From NCBI GenBank assembly GCA_964575225.1, contig CAZNQW010000160.1, forward strand, positions 1 through 9,073: a stretch of DNA of 9,073 bases. Reading direction: 5' to 3'. The position numbers were made by a program, and so were the translations under genes. Below, piece by piece: positions 1-6,200 of this stretch (position 1 is its first letter; the number at the start of each line of letters is the position of its first letter). Source of the stretch: CAZNQW01 sp964575225 (GTDB lineage Bacteria > Chloroflexota > Anaerolineae > JAAYZQ01). Under the pieces are notes generated by a model, which was given only the letters and a program-made list of their open reading frames with translations, was not told where the DNA came from and made no database searches.

Positions 1-54
1 CTTTCAGGGTCCGAGATACGAACCAATCACAGTACGTTGCACCTGGGGCACCCA

Positions 55-79
55 CACCTGACGGGAGAGCCGTCAGGTG
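55..79 (-). terminator. Perfect hairpin overlapping the stop codon of the small 78-aa gene
   Basis: A perfect 10-base-pair stem (CACCTGACGG / CCGTCAGGTG) closes a 5-base loop. The TGA stop codon of the small gene lies inside the first arm as read on the minus strand. No T-run follows, so it does not fit the classical intrinsic terminator. It may instead stabilise the 3' end, act with Rho, or end transcription in a U-tract-independent way. The stem is certain from sequence; its role is inferred. Positions 1-54 beyond it show no gene. Confidence 0.4.
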
Positions 80-309
80 CTGTCCCCTCGTTCCGCCTGG
101 GACTCTCTCGGATCGCTCCTGCCCAGCAGTCCCTCCACAAAGGCCTCCATGGTCGGCCAATCGCGAAAGTATTGTGCCTCGCCGCTATGTACGTGCTGGA
201 CCTTGCCGCGCCAGTCGGTTTGCCCGCCGCCCATGTTTTCCGGCCATAGTCGCAGCGTGAACAGGTGAGAGCTGTGCGACGGCCGGTCTCTATCGTTCTT
301 TTCGACCAT
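73..309 (-). CDS. Small conserved hypothetical protein (LFTLRLWPE...WRGKVQHV type), 78 aa
   Basis: This is a cytosolic-looking protein of 78 residues with no signal peptide or membrane segment. Its core, from about residue 15 to 60, contains HLFTLRLWPE, then GQTDWRGKVQHVHSGEAQYFRDW. I recognise this as a small protein type common in Chloroflexota genomes, without a known biochemical role. The ATG at 309 is preferred over an in-frame TTG at 318. A GAGGGGG Shine-Dalgarno-like run lies 9 bases before the ATG but directly abuts the TTG. The start is 41 bases after the stop of the NTF2-like gene on the same strand, with no promoter seen between them, so the two are probably cotranscribed. The C-terminal tail (about the last 18 residues) is polar and looks disordered. 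Function is unknown; that it is a real gene is fairly secure. Confidence 0.72.
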   Translation of the reverse strand: MVEKNDRDRPSHSSHLFTLRLWPENMGGGQTDWRGKVQHVHSGEAQYFRDWPTMEAFVEGLLGRSDPRESQAERGDST

Positions 310-350
310 TGGCGGCAACCCCCTCGCGATTGTATCCAGTGCCGGCTTGG

Positions 351-752
351 TTAACCAATAGGCACCCCCAGTTGTTGGAGGAGGGCGGGCATTTCAAAGT
401 AGACGCGGCCGCACTGGATCTGGTCGTTTGCCAGGTCATAGACCACACACATGGGTACGCGCACCTCCTTGCCCGTTGCTGGACTGCCGGCGAACTCGCC
501 GATGTGTTTGCCGACAAAGTGGCCTTCGAGCAGGGCATTGTTCTCGCTAAAGAGCATGAGATGTGTGGCGACGGTCGCGTCGAAGGCAATGTGATAGAGG
601 TAGTTCAGCATGCCAACCACAGCGTCACGGCCATGGTGCTCTTCCCCTGTGCCCATAATGGTGAAAACGACATCCTCGGCGATCATACTGACGTCGCCAT
701 GTTCCGCGCCAAGGTAGCGTAGCACCGTTTCTCGAGTGCTTTCGATGGACAT
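351..752 (-). CDS. NTF2-like / SnoaL-like domain protein, 133 aa
   Basis: The 133-residue length fits a single NTF2-like (SnoaL/ester cyclase-like) cone-shaped domain. The pattern fits the family: an N-terminal helix (STRETVLRYLGAEHGDVSMIAEDVVFTIMG), then 'HHGRDAVVGMLNYLYHIAFDA', followed by beta strands such as 'LLEGHFVGKHIGEFAG', 'VRVPMCVVYDLANDQIQCGRVYFEM' and a closing helix. The phrase 'DQIQCGRVYFE' occupies the place where many SnoaL-like proteins have 'I.E.R.Y.D'. Family members include small-molecule isomerases, cyclases and non-enzymatic binders, so the substrate cannot be named. The ATG at 752 follows a good GGAGGAG Shine-Dalgarno (about 760-766) with a 7-base spacer. It lies just upstream of the small 78-aa gene and is likely transcribed with it. 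I found no convincing promoter in 753-841. Confidence 0.82.
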   Translation of the reverse strand: MSIESTRETVLRYLGAEHGDVSMIAEDVVFTIMGTGEEHHGRDAVVGMLNYLYHIAFDATVATHLMLFSENNALLEGHFVGKHIGEFAGSPATGKEVRVPMCVVYDLANDQIQCGRVYFEMPALLQQLGVPIG

Positions 753-841
753 AGCCAGTCTCCTCCAAGTCAGAATGGTTAGATATTTGAACCGTCGAGA
801 TTACAGAACGCCATCATGAGTCCGCCCAAGAGAAACACTTT

Positions 842-876
842 CGGCAGGAGAGGGAAGATGCCTCCCTCTCCCGCCG
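842..876 (-). terminator. Strong 14-bp hairpin after the secreted-protein gene, no U-tract
   Basis: CGGCAGGAGAGGGA (842-855) pairs with TCCCTCTCCCGCCG (863-876) across a 7-base loop. There is one G-T wobble as read on the minus strand and otherwise perfect pairing. It sits 31 bases past the stop of the secreted-protein gene and about 90 bases before the NTF2-like gene. The minus strand after the stem reads AAAGTGTTTCTCTT, which is T-rich but not a true T-run. It is a plausible terminator or mRNA-stabilising hairpin. A run of nine G residues (888-896 on the plus strand) lies between this hairpin and the stop codon. Confidence 0.45.
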
Positions 877-907
877 GCATCAACGCTGGGGGGGGGCGCG
901 CAACGTT

Positions 908-1372
908 CTAGTCAAAGTGCCCCTTGCCCGTATAGGTGGCCACGATATTGGGCAGACATGTGGGGCCCATGCAGCCGAGGTCCAGTGTCGCAGAGGTCTC
1001 TCCGACGCCATGCAGCTTCTCGTAGGCGCCCGTGCCCGACACGATGACGTACCGCCCGTTGACGTTGGCAGTGTACTCCCCTGTCCACGTGATCTGAGCC
1101 TGGAAGTTGAGCGTGATGGTGCCGTATTCACCCACCAGCGTCTTGGTGCCGTGGATGGTGTCGGCAGCGATAAAGAACGCCTCGGAGGCAGACCCGCCAT
1201 CCTCGAATAGGCCGCTGGTCGAGAAGATGCCTGCGGCGGAAGACTCACCGGTCATCCACATCTGTGCCTCGATCGTCAGGGGCTCGGGGGGCGTCGCCCG
1301 CGCAGGCGCGGGCAGCGCCAATAGAGCGCAAACCAGAACCAACGCCATTGTGACAGAAGCCCTCGCTTTCAT
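908..1372 (-). CDS. Secreted beta-rich hypothetical protein, 154 aa
   Basis: The product is exported: residues 1-26 form a classical signal peptide, with basic MKAR, a hydrophobic ALVLVCALLAL core and an APARA cleavage site before TPPEP. The mature part of about 128 residues alternates short polar and apolar strands. It contains 'GEYGTITLNFQAQITWTGEYTANVNGRYVIVSGTGAYEKLHGVGETSATLDL', a pattern I associate with small beta-barrel (allene oxide cyclase-like or DUF3224-like) extracellular proteins; that assignment is tentative. Two cysteines in 'GCMGPTC' near the C-terminus could form a disulfide outside the cell. The ATG at 1372 follows an AAGGAGGG Shine-Dalgarno (about 1379-1386). The gene stands alone, with its own promoter at 1436-1479 and a hairpin after its stop. 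Its promoter and leader closely resemble those of the arrestin-like gene, suggesting co-regulation. Function is unknown. Confidence 0.8.
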   Translation of the reverse strand: MKARASVTMALVLVCALLALPAPARATPPEPLTIEAQMWMTGESSAAGIFSTSGLFEDGGSASEAFFIAADTIHGTKTLVGEYGTITLNFQAQITWTGEYTANVNGRYVIVSGTGAYEKLHGVGETSATLDLGCMGPTCLPNIVATYTGKGHFD

Positions 1373-1407
1373 TTCAACCCTCCTTGCAACTTGTGACGGG
1401 CTGTTTT

Positions 1408-1422
1408 GGGGACCCTGTCCCC
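1408..1422 (-). promoter_or_regulatory. Leader palindrome GGGGAC-N3-GTCCCC upstream of the secreted-protein gene
   Basis: A 6-base-pair inverted repeat with a 3-base spacer lies in the 5' untranslated leader, about 35 bases before the ATG at 1372. A matching palindrome occurs in the leader of the arrestin-like gene (3082-3094). In both it is preceded by GGTGGG and followed by AAAACA, then GCCCGT and the Shine-Dalgarno. It could be an operator or a small leader hairpin. Confidence 0.45.
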
Positions 1423-1435
1423 ACCGTCTTCCCCT

Positions 1436-1482
1436 ATCATAGCAGGAGCAGCGTTTGCAAAGCGTTTCGTCGGGCGTTTCGT
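1436..1482 (-). promoter_or_regulatory. SARP-type promoter: TATGAT -10 with three AAACGC repeats, for the secreted-protein gene
   Basis: Read on the minus strand, a -10 box TATGAT occupies 1441-1436. Heptamers AAACGCT (1456-1450), AAACGCT (1467-1461) and AAACGCC (1479-1473) lie upstream, at steps of 11 and 12 bases. The nearest heptamer is exactly 8 bases from the -10 box. No sequence resembling TTGACA is found 16-18 bases upstream of the -10. SARP/AfsR-family activators are known to bind direct repeats of one helical turn covering the -35 region with the last repeat 8 bases from the -10, and this matches that layout. Identity of the activator is inferred; the 1,076-aa BTAD protein in this window is the obvious candidate. 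Confidence 0.6.
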
Positions 1483-1527
1483 GGCATATGGGGGTGAGAC
1501 AGATCCCTTTTTGAGGACAGGAGCCAT

Positions 1528-1558
1528 GCCATCATCTGCCCAAAGCTGCAGAGATGGC
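1528..1558 (-). terminator. Hairpin just after the 84-aa ORF
   Basis: GCCATCATCTGC (1528-1539) pairs with GCAGAGATGGC (1548-1558), giving an 11-base-pair stem with one bulged base and an 8-base loop. It starts about 14 bases past the stop at 1572. No T-run follows on the minus strand. It could insulate the 84-aa ORF from the promoter of the secreted-protein gene. Confidence 0.35.
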
Positions 1559-1571
1559 CCAGGATTGTCCA

Positions 1572-1826
1572 TCAGCGCTCGTGCTCCTCGATCCAGGCCA
1601 GGCTGGCGGTGATGCTTGGTGTCCAGCCCGTGGCCTGGGCAGCCGGCTGCCCATCATAGCCCGCGGCAGGGGCCAGCGGTTCATAGCCGGCGAACCCGGC
1701 CCGGTAGATGTCCACATCGCCGTCGTGTTCGACCGAGACCAGGATCCCATAGGAATTGCCGGGCAACGAAGCGGGCTGGGCCCAAGGGACACCCCTTTGG
1801 GGGTGGACGAAGGAGAGGCGGCGCAA
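1572..1826 (-). CDS. Short hypothetical ORF or gene remnant, 84 aa
   Basis: The reading frame encodes 'SYGILVSVEHDGDVDIYRAGFAGYEPLAPAAGYDGQ...WTPSITASLAWIEEHER', which reads like a genuine globular protein end, but I do not recognise a family. The only available start is a TTG at 1826 with no Shine-Dalgarno before it. No internal ATG precedes the best-looking part. The frame stays open a few codons upstream (RRAPGGY) to a stop at 1848-1850. In a neighbouring frame the sequence just upstream reads 'SLSDGELPAG'; one base change of frame near 1836 would join the two as 'DGELP-GGYLRRLSFVHP'. This suggests a frameshifted or truncated gene. A weak promoter candidate lies at 1929-1956 and a hairpin follows the stop. 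It may be a pseudogene rather than a functional small protein. Confidence 0.4.
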   Translation of the reverse strand: MRRLSFVHPQRGVPWAQPASLPGNSYGILVSVEHDGDVDIYRAGFAGYEPLAPAAGYDGQPAAQATGWTPSITASLAWIEEHER

Positions 1827-2173
1827 GTACCCGCCGGGAGCTCGCCGTCACTCAGAGAGTCCGGCTCGGTGCCGGCCGGCCCCCGCCGGGCTCGCCAAGA
1901 CTGCCTTCGGGAGACCAGGAGAGGAAAAATTGTAACACCAGGCTCATGCGCCTCAAGGTTCCTGTTCTGGGCAAACCCACCTCCTTCCCTATGTCAGCCT
2001 CCCGGACCCTGCCCCACCCACTCGGCAGCCGGGACCCCTACATCGTCGTCTAGCGCACCTCAATTTCGAGAAGGCGGTTCAGCTCCACATTTGGGCATAG
2101 ATCCACCTTGTACCGGCCGTTCGGCCACAGGCTGCAGAACGTTCCAGTGGTGACCCTGCACAGGATCTGTTTG
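1827..2173. other. Intergenic stretch with possible coding relics and a weak leader-like segment
   Basis: No complete gene is seen here. On the minus strand, a frame ending at a TAG (2050-2052) reads 'ILCRVTTGTFCSLWPNGRYKVDLC' and continues to 'LNRLLEIEVR'. It has coding-like third-base GC but no start codon, and it runs back into the end of the arrestin-like gene in another frame. Around 1975-2025 the minus strand has GGTGGGGCAGGGTCC followed by an AAGGAGGTGGG Shine-Dalgarno-like run. This resembles a degraded copy of the leader found before the two SARP-type genes, but no start codon sits at proper spacing. A very GC-rich patch (1860-1895) has several GCCGGC-type inverted repeats. Confidence 0.35.
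1929..1956 (-). promoter_or_regulatory. Weak sigma-70-like promoter candidate upstream of the 84-aa ORF
   Basis: Read on the minus strand, TTGAGG (1956-1951) and TACAAT (1934-1929) are separated by 16 bases. The -10 matches the consensus at five of six positions; the -35 is only fair. The spacing and -10 box equal those of the promoter before the BTAD regulator. With no convincing start codon downstream, its relevance is uncertain. Confidence 0.22.
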
Positions 2174-3046
2174 TTACATTCTCCGCCCGTTGTACAGCCA
2201 GATCTCTGTACCAGCGGTAAAATCCTTACGCAGCCGCCGACTCAGCCTTGCCTCCAGGGTGTACACCACCGTGGACGATGCAGCGTGCCGCGTCGGGCAG
2301 CCCATCACCCGGATTGGCAGGCGAAATGGCAGGTCGACCTGCTGTCCTGGCTCGAAGCGGGTCTTGCTTGCCAGCACCACCCGGTCGAGCGAGGGATAGA
2401 TGGTACTGTGCTTGTAGCGCGCCGCGTGCACCTTTTCATGGCGTTTGAGGTCCACCCGTACCTCACTCGCGTCAAAGCTCTTGCGGGGGTGGATCAGGAG
2501 CCGCCCCTCGATCGTCTCCCCCTCTACCCACTCCAGGCTGGGCAGCCAAAGCTTAAATTCCACCGTCCCCGGCTCGCTGGATTCGCCGAACGCGCCCGCC
2601 TGAGCATGCTTCCCGGGCGGAGGAACCACCAGGGGCACACCGACCGTTGCATTCATATCTTTCTTGTGGTGGCGATCGAGCGTTGCCTTGACCCGCCAGT
2701 TGCTTTCCAGCGATGAGCTGGCGTACGGAGGAAACGCGTCCGCGGGGATCGGCAGATCCACCTGATACGTTCCATGGTGCCCGGCGGCTAGGGCCGTCTC
2801 CCCCATCAGTGTTTGCGCTGCCACGGCCTCATCCACCGTGACGTGCCTGGATCCCCCGCCATCGTCGTCCTCAACGATGCTCACCTCCCAGGCCAGCAGT
2901 CCGACGCGGAACTCGGATATTTCGGTCTCCTTTTCACTGTCGAGCGTGATCGTGGCGTGTATCAGATCCCCAGGATAGTAGGGTCCGGCGGGACGATCGA
3001 GCTCAATAGCGAGGTTGGTTCCTCCCTCGAACAGGTTGATCGGCAT
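2174..3046 (-). CDS. Arrestin-like fold protein (two-domain, Spo0M/arrestin superfamily), 290 aa
   Basis: This is a cytosolic protein of 290 residues with the two-lobed arrestin layout. The N-lobe (about residues 5-140) begins 'IELDRPAGPYYPGDLIHATITLDSEKETEISEFRVGLLAWE', matching the arrestin signature of a 'Y.PG..I...ITL' strand followed by a strand carrying a charged residue. It continues with 'YQVDLPIPADAFPPYASSSLESNWRVKATLDR'. The C-lobe (about 160-285) repeats the scheme: 'LEWVEGETIEGRLLIHPRKSFDASEVRVDLKRHEKV' and 'SSTVVYTLEARLSR'. Bacterial arrestin-fold proteins such as Spo0M are poorly understood and probably act as scaffolds or stress-related adaptors; no enzymatic role is expected. 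A loop 'EDDDGGGSRH' near residue 60 is acidic and glycine-rich. The ATG at 3046 follows a near-perfect AAGGAGGTG Shine-Dalgarno (3051-3059). Its promoter and leader match those of the secreted-protein gene, so the two probably share a regulator. The gene has no close operon partner. Confidence 0.82.
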   Translation of the reverse strand: MPINLFEGGTNLAIELDRPAGPYYPGDLIHATITLDSEKETEISEFRVGLLAWEVSIVEDDDGGGSRHVTVDEAVAAQTLMGETALAAGHHGTYQVDLPIPADAFPPYASSSLESNWRVKATLDRHHKKDMNATVGVPLVVPPPGKHAQAGAFGESSEPGTVEFKLWLPSLEWVEGETIEGRLLIHPRKSFDASEVRVDLKRHEKVHAARYKHSTIYPSLDRVVLASKTRFEPGQQVDLPFRLPIRVMGCPTRHAASSTVVYTLEARLSRRLRKDFTAGTEIWLYNGRRM

Positions 3047-3081
3047 GGCCCACCTCCTTGTATACGGGCTGCGGTTTGTTT

Positions 3082-3094
3082 TGGGACTGTCCCA
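3082..3094 (-). promoter_or_regulatory. Leader palindrome TGGGAC-N-GTCCCA upstream of the arrestin-like gene
   Basis: This is a 13-base odd palindrome in the 5' leader, about 36 bases before the ATG at 3046. It corresponds in position and flanks (GGTGGG before, AAAACA and GCCCGT after, then the Shine-Dalgarno) to the GGGGAC/GTCCCC palindrome of the secreted-protein leader. With a one-base centre it is better suited to a dimeric DNA-binding protein than to an RNA hairpin, though a smaller hairpin is possible. Confidence 0.45.
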
Positions 3095-3106
3095 CCCGCT
3101 ACTGTC

Positions 3107-3141
3107 ATCATACCTGAAGAAGCGTTTTCAAGGCGTTTCGT
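3107..3141 (-). promoter_or_regulatory. SARP-type promoter: TATGAT -10 with two AAACGC repeats, for the arrestin-like gene
   Basis: On the minus strand, the -10 box TATGAT lies at 3112-3107. AAACGCT (3127-3121) is 8 bases upstream of it and AAACGCC (3138-3132) is 11 bases further. The distance from the -10 to the start codon is nearly the same as for the secreted-protein gene, about 60 bases. There is no consensus -35 at 16-18 bases. A third repeat is not recognisable at the next turn (3143 onward). The identical geometry at two places in the window makes chance unlikely. Binding by a SARP/BTAD activator is inferred from family knowledge. Confidence 0.6.
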
Positions 3142-3277
3142 AGATTGATTCGAGGCAGAGATCTATGGGAAAAAGAGATCCAGGGAGGTGCCAGCCAGCG
3201 AAACCTTTCATGACCCCGGGGGAAAGCGGCAAGCATCACCAGGCAGGCGCCCGGCTACAATGGCGTTCGAGACCCAA

Positions 3278-6200
3278 CTACAGGTAGCCCATCTCCTGGG
3301 CTAGTTCCAGGGCTCGATCCAGGTGGTGACGCGCTACTTGGGCCCGATCCTCTGCCTTGGCCTGAAGCGCCGCCTCCAGGGCGGAGTTGAGGCTATCCGG
3401 CAGGCGCTGCTGCCCTGGTTCGAGCAGCGCCTTTGCATGGGCCCAGGCTTTCTCCTCCCAGCCTGGCTCCAGCAGTACAGCGATGAGGGGCCAAAGGGCC
3501 TGCCATTGGAAGGGGTACACCAGCGGTGACTGCCGCCAGATCGCCGATGCCTCTTCGCCCTTCTGCTTACCCCCATCCAGATCCCGCCTGCGCCAGGCGA
3601 GCCACGCCTGATTGCCTTTGGCTGCAGCCACGTAGTCAGGCATGTGGGCAGCCTCCGCTGCCTCTTGGGCACGCAGAGCGTAACTCAAAACCCCATCCAT
3701 CTCGCCTTGGAAGCGGCACAAAACGGTCAGGTAGGTTAGACTGAGGGTCTCAAAGGGCAAATTCCCGGAGGTTTCGGATAGCTCCAGTGCGGCCTGCAGG
3801 TGCTCCTCGGCCTTATCGAGCTCGCGCCGCCAGAGGTGCAGGAACCCCAATTCGAACTGGCATTCGGTCCTGGTCTTCAGACTGCCCCATTCCCGGCTTA
3901 ATGCGAGCGCTTCGCACGAGTCAGCCAGCATCTCGTCTGACACAACGTAGCGTTCCCTCCTGAGGTGCATGAGACAGGAGGCCACCAGGAATCGCATGCG
4001 GGCAGCACCGCCTCCACGCTCCTGCACGACCGGCTGTACCTTCTGCACTAGATCGTCCATCTGGGGCCACTGCGCCAGCCAGTAGTGCGCCCAAACCCGC
4101 TCAACCTGCACCTCAAGCCATTCATCCCACCATCGGTCGGCATCCCCGCCGGGTTGTTTGCCCAGGGTTATTTCGGCTCGACGGCAGGCATCCAGTGCCT
4201 CGGCATAGCGTCTCTGCTCGCACATCACGGGCCCCACCTTGCGGTGGAGGCGTGCCAGTCCTATTTGGTCTGTGTGGGGGATCTGGGCCTGCGCGTTCTG
4301 GTAGGCATATAGGGCATCCTCGTGTTGTGCTCTCAGTTGGAGAACATCGCCCAAATTTTCCCAAAGACGCGCAGCAACCCCCTGACGGCGCCCCCTCTCG
4401 CCCGGGCCTGGCTCGGCCTCTTGCACAAGCGCCAGACCACGCCGTAACAGGGCAATGGCTTCCTCGTTGGAAAAGACCTGGCGCGCCACCTCAGCGGCAC
4501 CCAAGTAGTAGGGAGCTGCCTGCTCTGGCAGGCCGGCCCGCTCATAATGGGCTGCCACCTGATGACTGACAGGTCCCAGCTCCGCGGCGTGGAGGGCCTC
4601 GAGCGCCTCGGCGACGTGGCGATGCAGCAGTCGTCGCCGCGCTGCGCTCATGCTGGCGTAGGCTACCTCCCGCAGCTTGTCATGGCAAAAATCGTAGGCG
4701 CCTGTTCCATGCTCCTGCACGATGCGCTTGCGCCACATCTCGTCCAACTCGCGAACCAAGGATTCCTCATCGCGGCTGCTTACCTCCCTCAGAAGCTCGA
4801 GGTTGAACTCCCGTCCGATTGTGGCCGCGACCTCAGCCAGTTCGCGGGCCGAGGCCGAGAGTTGTGCCAGGCGCGCCTGAAGGACCGCTTGTACCTTGGA
4901 CGGCAGGCCTGTGCTGCTTGGCAAGGGATCGTGAGGGAGTTCTCGTGCCGCACCGGCAACCAACCTCGCGTCATCCACCGGCAGCCCGGCCCGCATGGTC
5001 TCGACGATAAACAGGGGATTGCCCTCCGTCTCCCGGTATAGGAGTTGGGCAGTCGTTGTGCTAATCTCCACGCCGGCAACCCGCCTGGCCAAGGTCCGGG
5101 TGGCGGCCTCGTCCAGCGGTCCCAGCTCCACTTCGGTCACCTGTCCCTCTAGGCGCAGTGCCGGAAGCGACAACGCCAGCGGATGCTCCTGCCCAATCTC
5201 CTCCGGCCGGTAGGTGCCAACGACGAGCAGCCGCGCACTCGGATCGAACCGCAGTAGGAAGTGCAGCCATTGCAGGGTATCCCGATCGCACCACTGCAGG
5301 TCGTCAATCGTCAACAGGAGCGGCTGGGTGTTGCTGAGGATGGCACGGGACAGTGCTTCAAAGAGGCGCTGTCGTTGCCAGGTTTCGGTCAGTGCCACCG
5401 GCCTGGGCAGGTCCGGCCGCTGGACCAGCACCTCCGGCAGTAACCGCGCCACTTCTGCCAACCATATATCTTCCAGGGATGCCAGTGGATGAGACCTCAG
5501 CCAGGCGGTGACCGGCGCGTAGGCCAGTTGGCCCTCAGCCGCATAGCAGCGAGCGTAAGCGCTGGTGATCCCTTGGCGAGCAGCCCACTGCACCAGCTCC
5601 TCTGCCAGTCGGGTCTTGCCGATGCCGGCCTCGCCACACAGCATCACGACATGTGGCTCTCTGCCCCCGGCAACAGCACGCCATACCTGCAACATCTGCC
5701 ACCACTCATTCTCCCGGCCCACCAGGGGATAGAATGCGGTCGCCGCTGGTGTTGCTGGGAAGGATCGTGGTTCTGCGCCCAGCAACTGCTCGTAGGCCTC
5801 CCGGGTCGCGGCGCTTGGTTCCACGTCAAGCTCGCGCCGCAAAGCAGTCGTGCAGGTGTGGTAGACACGCAATGCGCCGGCCCGGTCACCATTTAGGGCA
5901 TGCAGGCGAATGAGACGTCGATGGGTGGCTTCGTGCACGGGATCATGCTGTAGGAGGCGCTGGGCATAGCGGATAGCCGCCGGATAGTCGCGCTGCTCCT
6001 CCAGCAAGCGAACCAGTCGTTCCGAGGTGCAGAGATATGCCCGGCGCAACTCTTCACGTTGGGGTATGATCCAATCATCGTAGCAACTGGGCAGCAAGTC
6101 CCCCTTGTATAGGGTGACGGCCCGCTCCAACACCTCGCGAACTGCAGCGGTATTGCCCGCCCGTATTGCCTGCTCCGCCTGATCCAGCGCGGTTTCAAAA

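Noticed and set aside
888..896. Nine-G run as a sign of a frameshift in the secreted-protein gene
   Set aside because: The run lies after the stop codon at 908-910 in transcription order, so it does not affect the protein; the C-terminus before it looks intact.
1457..1462. TTGCAA (and TTGAAA at 3126-3131) as sigma-70 -35 boxes for the two small-gene promoters
   Set aside because: They are only 13-14 bases from TATGAT, too close for a normal sigma-70 promoter; they arise from the overlap of the AAACGC repeats.
1860..1895. GCCGGC-rich inverted repeats as a terminator or recombination site
   Set aside because: There are many overlapping weak pairings in an extremely GC-rich patch, no single dominant stem and no T-run.
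1554..2153. Long plus-strand open frame (199 codons) across the 84-aa ORF and the gap
   Set aside because: The first half is antisense to the 84-aa frame and the rest is proline/serine-rich GC-driven sequence, with no family resemblance and no Shine-Dalgarno.
2108..2716. 202-codon plus-strand frame opposite the arrestin-like gene
   Set aside because: It is fully antisense to a convincing gene and its translation has no recognisable domain; GC-rich codons leave the opposite strand open.
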